From: Corynebacterium sp. J010B-136
GTDB taxonomy: Bacteria > Actinomycetota > Actinomycetes > Mycobacteriales > Mycobacteriaceae
NCBI RefSeq assembly: GCF_002967075.1
Contig: NZ_PUGE01000007.1
Span: 1 to 64,000 of the forward strand
DNA: 64,000 bases
Reading direction: 5' to 3'
How positions within the stretch are numbered: the stretch's first letter is position 1; every line of letters starts with the position of its first letter. Shown here in pieces: positions 25,759 through 34,384 of this stretch. The notes beneath the pieces are model-generated. The model saw only the letters and a list, made by a program, of their open reading frames with translations. It was not told where the DNA came from and did no database searches. Made by a program: the position numbers and the translations under genes.

Positions 25759-27333
25759 CTATAGTTTAGTCGCTGAAGTTGCTTTTGCCGACTTGGCATC
25801 GCCACGCCGACTTTTGGGCTGACGCTTTGTCCACCAAGCATACCCTGCTCCCGCCACGCCGAAGACGGTAAGCACAAGCTGAATCCACCAGCCATAGCGC
25901 ATCGCAAAAGTTATGGAATCACGCAGCGGGAGTTCTTCCACCAAGTATCCAGGCTCAAAGATCTCCGTGTGCTGCGACACCGTGCCGTCTGGCTGCACTA
26001 TCGCTGAAACGCCGGAGGTAGCAGGCACCACCATCGCCCGATCAGCCTCAATTGCGCGCATGCGGCTCATGGCAAGTTGCTGATAAGTCATATCAGAAAA
26101 GCCAAAGGTGGCATTGTTCGTCGGACTGGTAAGAATCTGCGCATCGTTGTCGATGGAGTTTCTAAATGCATTATCGAAGCTGACCTCATAACAAGTAGCC
26201 ACGCCGACCACGACGCCATCCATATTCACAACGCCTGGACCATCGCCGGGCTTAAAATCCCCGGCAAGCTCCACATAATCACTGACGTGGATCAGCAGAT
26301 CGCGTAAAGGCATGGTCTCACCAAAAGGCTGCAGGTACTTCTTGTGGTGATAGTCCCCGGGCTCATAATCGGTTTCAAATACTTGCATGGTGTTGCGCTG
26401 CCCGACCTCATCCACGGTCAAGGTGCCCACCAAGATAGGAACGCCGACGGAATCGACGGCCTCATTAATCAAGGCGCGCGCTTGGCGGTCGCGGAAGGGA
26501 TTGACATCTGAAGAATTTTCCGGCCACAGCACAATATCGACGTCTTCGCCAGAGTCTGCAAGCTCCTGAGTGACGTTGACGTGGTTTTCCAACACGGCCC
26601 TGCGCTGCGCATTAAATTCCAAGCCTAAGCGTGGAACATTGCCCTGGATCGCCGCTACTTTGAGCGTATCCGTCGTGTATTCAGGACGGTTAACCCCGAA
26701 ACCAGCCAGTAAGCTCAGCCCGAACGGCACTAAAGCACAAACTATCGCCACACCGCGCATCCCCCATCCGCTGAAAGCTTGCTTATCGATGTCACCGCGT
26801 ACATCGATAAGCACTGCCGCGATAGCGGTACCAACGGTCGCAGCAGCAACGGTCACTAGTGCTGGTCCGCCCCAGGCGGCCAGAAAAGCCAAGGGGCCGT
26901 CTACTTGCCCCCAGCCCAGGCGCACCCAGGAAAATCCGCCGAAAGGTGCCGAGGAACGCAGTAATTCAACCGCGAGATAAAAACTGGGAAAGATTAAGAA
27001 CCCCCAGCCCAGGCGTGCGATAAAGACGCCGAAGATTCCCAGCAGCAACGCATACAGACTCAAAAAGACTGAGAGCGCAATATAAGGCATTGCTCCTACT
27101 AGTTCCCCGATCCAAGGCAAGAGCATTAAAAACGCGACTAGTGAGTGAGCAAACGCGATCAGCGCACCTGACTTCGCGCTGACAAAGTTGCCGCGCCACG
27201 GGCACAGGGACAAAAACAGCCCCGTGATGCCGAAAACCCCCAGCAGCCAAAGGCCGTGGGGTTCATAGGAGTAGTAAATTCCGGCGCCGGATAGACCGGC
27301 GAGCAGGAGGCGAAGAAAAAGTAACACTCTCAA
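25759..27333 (-). CDS. lnt: Apolipoprotein N-acyltransferase
   Basis: A 524-residue integral membrane enzyme that adds the third acyl chain to the N-terminal cysteine of lipoproteins. About six hydrophobic spans fill residues 1-200; the nitrilase-like domain follows with the catalytic Glu in VLWPENSSDVNP, Lys in HHKKYLQPFGE and Cys in VGVATCYEVSF. A last span lies near 490-510. The start is either TTG at 27333 or GTG two codons later; neither has a clear ribosome binding site. Also called ppm2 where it aids Ppm1. The stop of the FxsA-like gene is 10 bases upstream. Confidence 0.9.
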   Translation of the reverse strand: MRVLLFLRLLLAGLSGAGIYYSYEPHGLWLLGVFGITGLFLSLCPWRGNFVSAKSGALIAFAHSLVAFLMLLPWIGELVGAMPYIALSVFLSLYALLLGIFGVFIARLGWGFLIFPSFYLAVELLRSSAPFGGFSWVRLGWGQVDGPLAFLAAWGGPALVTVAAATVGTAIAAVLIDVRGDIDKQAFSGWGMRGVAIVCALVPFGLSLLAGFGVNRPEYTTDTLKVAAIQGNVPRLGLEFNAQRRAVLENHVNVTQELADSGEDVDIVLWPENSSDVNPFRDRQARALINEAVDSVGVPILVGTLTVDEVGQRNTMQVFETDYEPGDYHHKKYLQPFGETMPLRDLLIHVSDYVELAGDFKPGDGPGVVNMDGVVVGVATCYEVSFDNAFRNSIDNDAQILTSPTNNATFGFSDMTYQQLAMSRMRAIEADRAMVVPATSGVSAIVQPDGTVSQHTEIFEPGYLVEELPLRDSITFAMRYGWWIQLVLTVFGVAGAGYAWWTKRQPKSRRGDAKSAKATSATKL

Positions 27334-27343
27334 TTACTAGCAC

Positions 27344-27973
27344 TTACTTGCCGCGGGAAGATCCATCTGTGCCGTTCGATCCATTACCGCCGTTACCGCC
27401 GAAGTCTTCTGGGGATAGAGACTGGCTCCAGTTGCGGATCTCGTCTTCATCAATGACTTCGCGCTCTTGTGCAGCACTTGGTTGCGTGCTAGCCGTGCCG
27501 GGGTTGCCGGTGCTGGGCGCACCGAAAGTGCCGAAGCTTCCGTAGCTATCGTGTTGGCTGGACATAGGTGATGCATCGTAGAAGCGCACGCCCATATTTT
27601 CTACGGATTTAAAAAGTTTGACCGATAGCAGGGTGCGCAGCAGCGCGCGGGTTGGCGGCAAGATGAGCAGGATGCCTAGGAAGGTAGTGAGGAAGCCAGG
27701 GAGGGATAAAAGTACACCGCCGGCTAAGGTCAAGCCCACATTTCCGGCAGTACGCCCTGGGGTGGCGTCTTCCATGATGACGGAGCCATCTTCGGTGCGT
27801 GTGGTTTTTCCATGCATGATGCGGCGGACTTCTAGACTGGCGATGGTCATGCCAAAGAGCATGGTGGCCAGCAGCAAGAGCAGGGTCCACCCGAGACCAA
27901 TGAGGTTGGCGATACCTGCGAAGGCTAAACCTTCTAGGACGATGTATAAGAACAAGACAAGCATGAACGGCAT
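27344..27973 (-). CDS. FxsA-family membrane protein
   Basis: A 209-residue membrane protein. The FxsA domain fills about 1-130: three or four hydrophobic segments, with YIVLEGLAFAGIANLIG first, and the conserved pattern ending LLSLPGFLTTFLGILLILPPTRALLR. The tail is polar and rich in S, G and N. FxsA of Escherichia coli reduces F-plasmid exclusion of phage T7; the role here is unknown. ATG at 27973 with AGGATGG upstream, rather than the much longer frame. First of the series with lnt and ppm1. Confidence 0.8.
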   Translation of the reverse strand: MPFMLVLFLYIVLEGLAFAGIANLIGLGWTLLLLLATMLFGMTIASLEVRRIMHGKTTRTEDGSVIMEDATPGRTAGNVGLTLAGGVLLSLPGFLTTFLGILLILPPTRALLRTLLSVKLFKSVENMGVRFYDASPMSSQHDSYGSFGTFGAPSTGNPGTASTQPSAAQEREVIDEDEIRNWSQSLSPEDFGGNGGNGSNGTDGSSRGK

Positions 27974-28055
27974 AATGCAGACCATCCTACAAGCTCGGCT
28001 GTGACAAGACATGTGTACATGCTGTGGATTTGTCACCAAGTAGTAGAATTGCCGC

Positions 28056-28838
28056 ATGCCTCGACCAATTATTACCTCCCAGCTAGATTCCACCGTGCTT
28101 CGTCTCTTTCCTGCCGGTGGTACAACTACCCCTCAGGATTGGCTGGAGTTGGCTGAGAGCGCGCGCAGTTATGCGGATGCAAATATCTATCTCAACGCGC
28201 ATAGCGCCGTGGAACTTCGCAACCTCAAAGACAGCGAGAATGCAGCAAAGCGCTTGAGCGCCACTTCCTTGCACACGAGCTCGTGCCGCGTTGTTGCCTC
28301 GCCACTCAGTAAGCAAGCCCGTCACCTTGCCCAGGCCATTGGTTCTCAGGTTCCAGACTCTGCGGCCGAGAGCCTGCTTATCGGTGTCGATGGCGGCGAA
28401 GGTTCAATTGCTTGTCAGCAGCTGGATGTGTGCGTGCAGGTAGCAGACGATAGCTCGAAGGTGCAGATCAGCACTTCACAAGAGGTCATCCGCACCACCA
28501 TGGAGCAGGCTCCGGATGCCGTGTCAGAGATTGCAAACCGCATCGAGGTGGCTCATGACGCAGTGCTTTCCGATGCCACCCTGCCCACCACCCCACTGCC
28601 GATCGGCTGGTTAGCCGATCACATGCCGGAAGGGCGCGTGGAATTGGGCGTGGGCTTATTCGAGGGCGTCATGAGTGCTGATATCGCTGAACTAGTGGGG
28701 CGCATGGAAGTGCCCGTGACGATTACGCCGTGGAAAGGACTCATCTTCCACGATCTTGCCGAAGGCGACGCAGATGTTGTCGTGCGTGTGCTCGCGCCCC
28801 GCGGGCTGATCTTCGACGTCAATTCCCCATTCCTCTAG
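28056..28838 (+). CDS. CobG-like protein with only ferredoxin-like half domains
   Basis: A 260-residue protein that resembles part of precorrin-3B synthase (CobG) and the nitrite/sulfite reductase family. Residues about 12-57 (RLFPAGG, YLNAHSAVELRNL) match the first ferredoxin-like half domain; about 185-255 (GVGLFEGVMSADIAEL, VTITPWKGLIF) match the second. The usual C-x5-C and C-x3-C cluster and siroheme motifs are missing, and the chain ends where that domain should begin. It therefore lacks the redox centre. A -10-like TAGAAT ends about 6 bases before the ATG. Function unknown. Confidence 0.6.
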   Translation: MPRPIITSQLDSTVLRLFPAGGTTTPQDWLELAESARSYADANIYLNAHSAVELRNLKDSENAAKRLSATSLHTSSCRVVASPLSKQARHLAQAIGSQVPDSAAESLLIGVDGGEGSIACQQLDVCVQVADDSSKVQISTSQEVIRTTMEQAPDAVSEIANRIEVAHDAVLSDATLPTTPLPIGWLADHMPEGRVELGVGLFEGVMSADIAELVGRMEVPVTITPWKGLIFHDLAEGDADVVVRVLAPRGLIFDVNSPFL

Positions 28839-28860
28839 AGATAAGTGCGATTTTCTCTTA

Positions 28861-28885
28861 CGTTAAATGCGGCAGGCATTTAACG
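28861..28885. terminator. Hairpin between CobG-like and reductase genes
   Basis: CGTTAAATGC and GCATTTAACG are perfect 10-base arms around GGCAG, between two convergent genes. Confidence 0.55.
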
Positions 28886-28891
28886 CGGCAC

Positions 28892-29656
28892 TTACCTCGG
28901 CATGCGGCGCCAGATTGCGCGCGGCACCAGGCGCATTATGAAAGCCAGCACAGCTAGTCTGCGCGGAATCCACAAGGTGACACTGCGCGGTTTCTTGGTA
29001 AGTTCCGTGGGAATCTGCGCGGTGATGGCATCAGCTACAACATCGGGGGTAACCGACATCGGTGCGGGCTTCATGCCAACCGTCATGGAACCGATGACAA
29101 AGCCTGGGCGTGCAGTAATCAGCGCTAGATCCTTGCTTTTATCCAAAGTCAGCTTGTCCGCAAGCCCCTGGCAAAAAGCATCCAGTCCGGCTTTAGTCGA
29201 GCCGTAGACATAATTAGCGCGCCGGGCTCGCCACCCGGCAATCGAGGAAAAGGCGACGATGTGCCCGCGCGACATGACATCGGAAAGCACTGTGAGCATC
29301 GATACCTGCGCCAAGTAGTCCACCGTGGCGATGTCTACCGCATGGTGTTCATCGTGCTCGGCCTTGTTCTGCTCGCCCAAGATCCCAAAGGCGACTATCG
29401 CACAAGTAATCTCACCCGCGAGCTGTTGCGCATTGTTTAGCAGCTCACGGTGTGTGTCCACCGCCGTCGCGTCGAAGTCCACCGTGTGGATGTCGGTGGC
29501 ACCGAGGGTGCGTAAATCATCGACAAGCTTGTCCATACCGTGCGTACCACGCGCAGCCAGCACAACTGGACGACCTGGGCACAACCTGCGCGCCAGCTCA
29601 CCACCGATATCGCTGCGCCCACCGAGGATGAGGACAGCGCCCTTAGCGGAGCTCAC
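28892..29656 (-). CDS. Short-chain dehydrogenase similar to DprE2
   Basis: A 254-residue SDR. The cofactor site is LGGRSDIGGELARRL (about 11-25), and the catalytic motif is Y-V-Y-G-S-T-K within GWRARRANYVYGSTK. The latter stretch, AFGILGEQ, and ARPGFVIGSMTVGMKPAP are, as I remember them, marks of DprE2, the reductase that forms decaprenylphosphoryl arabinose for the cell wall. The usual dprE1 partner is absent here, so it may be a paralogue. GTG start overlapping the M24 peptidase gene end by 14 bases, so translation is probably coupled. Confidence 0.72.
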   Translation of the reverse strand: MSSAKGAVLILGGRSDIGGELARRLCPGRPVVLAARGTHGMDKLVDDLRTLGATDIHTVDFDATAVDTHRELLNNAQQLAGEITCAIVAFGILGEQNKAEHDEHHAVDIATVDYLAQVSMLTVLSDVMSRGHIVAFSSIAGWRARRANYVYGSTKAGLDAFCQGLADKLTLDKSKDLALITARPGFVIGSMTVGMKPAPMSVTPDVVADAITAQIPTELTKKPRSVTLWIPRRLAVLAFIMRLVPRAIWRRMPR

Positions 29657-30776
29657 GCGGCCCCTGGTTCAAAGATTCAATGCCATCTTTGGTCGTGGTC
29701 ACGATATCTTCAATGCGCATGCCCCACTTGCCCGGCATGTAGATACCTGGCTCGATGGAAAAGGCCATACTTTCCTGGATAACCAAGTCATTGCCAGCAA
29801 TGATGAAGGGCTCTTCGTGTCCACTCAGCCCAATGCCGTGGCCTAGGCGGTGGGTGAAGTACTCGCCGTAGCCGGCCTCACTAATCGGGGTGCGTGATGA
29901 TGCATCAATCTCTTCCGCCGTGCGGCCAGGCTTTGCGAACTCCAGCGATGCCATCTGCGCATCCTGCAACACCTTGTACGCGTCGAGGAAGTCCTGTGGA
30001 GCTTTCGTGATATCTCCCCCGGCAACGTAGGTACGCGTGCAGTCCGAGTGGTAGCCACTAGCCAGGGTGCCTCCGATATCGACGACCACTGGGTCGCCGG
30101 CATTGATAACGCGATCGGAGAAGCTATGGTGCGGGTTGGCACCGTTTTCCATCGAACCGACGATGACAAAGTCGACGCTGACGTGCTCTTTGAGAATAAG
30201 CGCCTCAAGATCGTCTGCTACCTCGCGCTCGGTGCGGCCCGGCTGCAAAAGCTCCGGTACCTGTGCGTGGACGCGATCAATGGATTGTGCGGACTTGCGC
30301 AGCTCATCGATCTCCGCTGGGTCTTTGGAAGAAAAGAGCTCAGCCAGTGCCGTGTTGGCGAGCACCCACTCAGCGGAAATCAAACCCTGCAGCTGGAAGA
30401 GGTGATCTGCTGTTAGCGCTACTGTGGCTGCAACCTTGCCTGCATTCCGGCCGATAACGTCAGCAACCTGGCCGTAGATGTCATCGCCGTCGTTCCAGCC
30501 GTGCACCTGCATATCCAGCTGCGGAACCGGTGATAAGTTCAAGTCCAAGATGTCCGTGCCGGGTGCGAAAAGCTGCGGGGTGCCCTCCGCCGGGATGATC
30601 AGCGCGGTCAAACGCTCATGCGAGGACAGCGTTGAACCCACGAGGTAGAAGAAATCCTCGCCGGTGGCCACGACCACTGCATCAATGCCGGCCGCCTTCG
30701 TTATTGCCTGCGCACGCTTTAAGCGCTGTGCGTAGACTTCCGGCGCAAAAGTAGTCAATAAACTCATATCTGCCAT
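29643..30776 (-). CDS. M24-family metallopeptidase (Xaa-Pro peptidase type)
   Basis: A 377-residue cytoplasmic aminopeptidase or prolidase of the pita-bread fold. The N-terminal creatinase-like domain covers about 1-140. The metal ligands are visible in order: Asp in VVVDIGGTL, Asp in SDCTRTY, His in HRLGHGIGLSGHE, Glu in SIEPGIY and Glu in MRIEDIV. AGAGGG lies 5 bases before the ATG. Divergent to the protease gene with about 70 bases between. Confidence 0.9.
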   Translation of the reverse strand: MADMSLLTTFAPEVYAQRLKRAQAITKAAGIDAVVVATGEDFFYLVGSTLSSHERLTALIIPAEGTPQLFAPGTDILDLNLSPVPQLDMQVHGWNDGDDIYGQVADVIGRNAGKVAATVALTADHLFQLQGLISAEWVLANTALAELFSSKDPAEIDELRKSAQSIDRVHAQVPELLQPGRTEREVADDLEALILKEHVSVDFVIVGSMENGANPHHSFSDRVINAGDPVVVDIGGTLASGYHSDCTRTYVAGGDITKAPQDFLDAYKVLQDAQMASLEFAKPGRTAEEIDASSRTPISEAGYGEYFTHRLGHGIGLSGHEEPFIIAGNDLVIQESMAFSIEPGIYMPGKWGMRIEDIVTTTKDGIESLNQGPRELR

Positions 30777-30844
30777 GATAACCCTCTAAGTCCGCGAGAT
30801 TTTAAGCCCGCCGGTAATCTACTGGTTTGTCTAAGGTGGGCAAG

Positions 30845-31507
30845 GTGAACGAAGAATTAAACGCAGTGCCTGAGAACTTAGCGGTTCGTATCTCCACTGG
30901 GCGTAGATACTGCTCAGGAATGTTGGTGGCCCCTAACTTAAATGCCTCGGCCGAGCTGGTGTCAACCCCGTTGATCCTTACCTGCGCGCACTATTTTCGT
31001 ACCGCACCGCTTAATTCCTTCAACATCCGCGGCCGCGGTATTCGCGGCAAGCTTGATGCTGTGCGCGTCATTAATGGCACCGACATTGCTATTGCGCGGC
31101 TACGCCGCCCGGCACCGCCGCGCAAACTACTCGGGGTCGGATCCCAGTTCTTCTACCCCGGTTTGAAGGTGGCCACTTATGGCTTTGGCGGGAACTCCGC
31201 TGAGGTCAACACGAAGCCTGGCACAGTGCTTTTTCCAACTCCGCTGTCAATATCACGGGGTGGCGGCACGCGCGTACGCCCAGCAGCGGTTCAGCTTAAT
31301 AGCCCTAAGGCAATCAAGGGTGACTCCGGTGGCGCCGTACTAGCTGCGAGGCACAAGGACGGCCAGCTATGCATCAACGCGGTACAGTCTCTCATCCTCG
31401 ACCCGCTGGGGATCAATTTCGGGCTCGCAACCGTAGCACCGCTTCGACCGCACCTTGAGACCCTGCGCCGGGCTGCCGATAGCTTAATGGCGATGCCGCG
31501 TAGCTAA
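30845..31507 (+). CDS. Trypsin-like serine protease fold, no signal peptide
   Basis: A 220-residue protein with the trypsin triad in order: His in LILTCAHYF, Asp in NGTDIAIARL and Ser in KGDSGGAVLAA. Residue spacing suits a small chymotrypsin fold. There is no signal peptide or membrane span in any usable start, and an in-frame stop at 30815 rules out a longer N-terminus, odd for a family that is usually secreted. GTG at 30845 is chosen because AAGG is 8 bases upstream; GTG at 30836 or TTG at 30827 are alternatives. Two cysteines near the start may pair if exported. Confidence 0.65.
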   Translation: MNEELNAVPENLAVRISTGRRYCSGMLVAPNLNASAELVSTPLILTCAHYFRTAPLNSFNIRGRGIRGKLDAVRVINGTDIAIARLRRPAPPRKLLGVGSQFFYPGLKVATYGFGGNSAEVNTKPGTVLFPTPLSISRGGGTRVRPAAVQLNSPKAIKGDSGGAVLAARHKDGQLCINAVQSLILDPLGINFGLATVAPLRPHLETLRRAADSLMAMPRS

Positions 31508-31513
31508 GCACCG

Positions 31514-34321
31514 CTAAGCGCCGATGGCTACTACCCCGCGCTGGATGGCATCGACCGCGCGCCGGGCATTGGCTTTGACATCATCGGTGTATGCCGTCTT
31601 CGCGACCTGCTGCAACAAGTCAATGGCTTGACGGCATTGGCGCACAAAGTCACCAGGGGTTAATTCTGCTCCAGACTCAGCTGCAGCCGACATGCAATAA
31701 CCCAATGGTGCGCCCGCTGCCCACTGGTGCAAGGCCAAGGCAAACCCGGCCTCTGGCTGACGAGTTAGCGGCAAATTGTGCAGTCGCTCATCGGTGATCA
31801 ATTCCTCGTGGATGCGCAAAGTCGCATTCATCGCATCCGCCATCCGGTCGGTTGCCGCATCTGGCGCACCAGAAGTCTCCTTGCGGTTTTCAAAGGAGCA
31901 CATGGAGACCACTCCTGCCAGCTCCGCTGGGTCAAGGTCATCCCACACGCGGCGTTTGAGGCACTGCGCCACCAGCAGGTCACACTCGTTGTGAATGAGA
32001 GCCAAACGCTCGCCTTCATCCGTGATGACTGGGGTGCGGTCTTCGCCGACGCCTTCGAATTCGACGTAGTCCATCTGCGCCAACAAGTCGACGATGCGCT
32101 CAAAAGTCTTACCCAGAGTATCTGTCGCGCGCTCTACAGCAGTAGTGAGTTTCTTTAAGTCGCGTTCCCTGCGCGCCAGCTTTTGCGCCAAAGCTGCCAA
32201 CTGCTCACGATCGGTAGCTGGCCATTCATGAACTGGGTGCAAACGGATGGCATCGCGAAGCACCCCAACCTTTGGGTTTGGACGACTGCGCGGCTTGACC
32301 TTCATGCGCTTTGGACGGTCAAAGTGCTGGCGACGGAACTGATCCTGGACGAACTTTGCGTTTCGACGTGGGTTCTTCTGCACCGAACGCGGCAACTTCA
32401 TATGACCGATCACAATCGGAGGGTTTTGAATGCCACTGGCATCAATACGGCCTGACCATCCGGTTTCTGTGGTGATCCACGGGCGTGGATCGGCAGTTTG
32501 GTTGGCAGGTGTAGCCACTACTGCCAGTGTCGGGTGCTTCTTGCCGGCAAGCGCAATGACATCGCCTACTTGCAGTTTGCCCAAAATTTTGACGACTTCT
32601 TTAGAACGCTCATGGCTCTTGGACTCATTGGACTTGCGCTCTTCTTCGGTGAGCTCACGGCGCAGATCGATGTAATCGAGCAGCATATCAGTGGCGTTGT
32701 CATCATCAGGGACTGGTGGCGCCAGCATGCGCAGCAGCTCATCCAATTGCGCGCGTAAGTCATTGACGCGGTGCTCTGCACGTTCGATTTGGCGGGATTC
32801 TTCCACCACTGAGTCATCTGCTTGGAACTGTGCGAAAGACTTTTCCAACAGGCGCAGGGAGTCTTGGTATCCCAACATACCCAGCAAGTTGATAGCCATG
32901 TTGTAGCCAGGCTCAAAAGTCGAAATCAACGGGTAGGTACGCGTTGAGGCAAGCCCTGCTACTTGACGTGGATCCATGGCTGGCGCCCACATCACAACTG
33001 CATTACCGATGGTGTCAATGCCGCGTCGGCCTGCACGGCCGGTCAACTGCGTGTACTGACCTGGGGTGAGATCAACGTGCGCTTCGCCATTGAACTTAAT
33101 CAGCTTTTCCAACACCACGGTGCGCGCCGGCATGTTGATGCCCAGCGCGAGTGTTTCGGTTGCGAAGACCGCGCGAACCAAGCCTTTGACAAAGAGGTCC
33201 TCGACGATGTGCCGAAACGCTGGGAGCATGCCCGCGTGGTGCGCGGCAAAACCTCGCGAGAGAGCCTGGCGCCACTGCCGAAAGTTTAGGACCTGCAGAT
33301 CGTCTTCTGGGATGCCCTCGACGCCGGCGTCCACGATGGCCTTGATTTCTTCCGCTTCTTCCTCGGAGGTCAAGGTCATGCGCGAGCGCAGACATTGATA
33401 GAGCGCGCCGTCACAACCTGCGCGTGAGAAGATAAAGGTGATGGCCGGCAGCATATTCTGCCCCTGCAGGATCTTAAGTACCTCTGGGCGACCCAGTGGG
33501 TGGTAGCGATCCTGCGGACGGGGTGCGCCGGATCGGCTTGACCTGTCATCACGTGGTTCACGCCCATTGTGGCGTGCGCGAGCGCGAAAGCCCTTTCCTG
33601 ATTTATAGTCGTCGCGACCTTCATCGGCAGAACCTGCCTCAAGTCGCGCGATACGGCGTGCTAACTCTGAATTAACCTGCCCGCCCGAACTTGGCTCGAA
33701 AAGGGGAAAAATTTTGCGCCCGAGCAGCATCCACTGATCCAGCGGCACTGGACGATGCTCGGTAACGATAATCTTGGTGTCTCCACGCACCGTGGAGAGC
33801 CAATCACCGAATTCTTCGGAGTTAGAAACGGTTGCTGATAGACCGATGATTGAGACAGATTCATCAAGGTTAAGGATAACTTCTTCCCAGACGGCACCGC
33901 GCGAGGCATCAGCTAGGAAGTGAATCTCATCCATCACCACGTGACTAAGACGATGCAATGCGGGTGAATCTGCGTAAATCATGTTGCGCAGAACCTCAGT
34001 CGTCATCACGACGATGTCAGCACCGCCGTTGATGGAGACATCACCGGTGAGCAAACCGACAGCTTGCTCACCGTGCTCCGCAACGAGGTCGTGGTATTTC
34101 TGATTACTCAGTGCCTTAATCGGCGTGGTGTAAAAACACTTCGTCCCCTGCGACAAAGCAAGGGATACGGCAAATTCGCCAACGATGGTCTTGCCAGCGC
34201 CGGTCGGTGCGCACACAAGTACGCCGTGTCCGTCTTCAACGGCCTCACAGCCCGCAACCTGGAAATCATCCAGGGGATGTGACAATGTTGCTCGGAATTC
34301 CTCTAGATGCGGGTGATTCAT
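31514..34321 (-). CDS. helY: Ski2-like DExH helicase HelY
   Basis: A 935-residue superfamily 2 helicase. Motif I APTGAGKT (about 38-45), motif Ia TPIKALSNQK, motif II DEIH (MDEIHFLAD), motif III GLSATV and motif VI QLTGRAGRRGID are all present. A charged insert rich in R, G and D at about 225-270 divides the two RecA domains. The C-terminal 400 residues hold the rRNA-processing-arch-like and DSHCT regions. ATG at 34321 with AGGTAG about 11 bases upstream; that site is inside a hairpin. Last gene of the tat/paf block, as in mycobacteria. Confidence 0.9.
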   Translation of the reverse strand: MNHPHLEEFRATLSHPLDDFQVAGCEAVEDGHGVLVCAPTGAGKTIVGEFAVSLALSQGTKCFYTTPIKALSNQKYHDLVAEHGEQAVGLLTGDVSINGGADIVVMTTEVLRNMIYADSPALHRLSHVVMDEIHFLADASRGAVWEEVILNLDESVSIIGLSATVSNSEEFGDWLSTVRGDTKIIVTEHRPVPLDQWMLLGRKIFPLFEPSSGGQVNSELARRIARLEAGSADEGRDDYKSGKGFRARARHNGREPRDDRSSRSGAPRPQDRYHPLGRPEVLKILQGQNMLPAITFIFSRAGCDGALYQCLRSRMTLTSEEEAEEIKAIVDAGVEGIPEDDLQVLNFRQWRQALSRGFAAHHAGMLPAFRHIVEDLFVKGLVRAVFATETLALGINMPARTVVLEKLIKFNGEAHVDLTPGQYTQLTGRAGRRGIDTIGNAVVMWAPAMDPRQVAGLASTRTYPLISTFEPGYNMAINLLGMLGYQDSLRLLEKSFAQFQADDSVVEESRQIERAEHRVNDLRAQLDELLRMLAPPVPDDDNATDMLLDYIDLRRELTEEERKSNESKSHERSKEVVKILGKLQVGDVIALAGKKHPTLAVVATPANQTADPRPWITTETGWSGRIDASGIQNPPIVIGHMKLPRSVQKNPRRNAKFVQDQFRRQHFDRPKRMKVKPRSRPNPKVGVLRDAIRLHPVHEWPATDREQLAALAQKLARRERDLKKLTTAVERATDTLGKTFERIVDLLAQMDYVEFEGVGEDRTPVITDEGERLALIHNECDLLVAQCLKRRVWDDLDPAELAGVVSMCSFENRKETSGAPDAATDRMADAMNATLRIHEELITDERLHNLPLTRQPEAGFALALHQWAAGAPLGYCMSAAAESGAELTPGDFVRQCRQAIDLLQQVAKTAYTDDVKANARRAVDAIQRGVVAIGA

Positions 34322-34330
34322 AATAGCCAA

Positions 34331-34355
34331 CACTACCTGCTACCAGCAGGTAGTG
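34331..34355 (-). promoter_or_regulatory. Hairpin covering the helY ribosome binding site
   Basis: CACTACCTGCT (34331-34341) is perfectly complementary to 34345-34355 with a three-base loop. In the mRNA the second arm contains AGGTAG, the only candidate ribosome binding site for helY, 10 bases before the hairpin-free start region. It could also act as a terminator after tatC, but no T-run follows. Confidence 0.5.
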
Positions 34356-34384
34356 CGAACAGGAACGCCGTGCTGGCGACGTTC

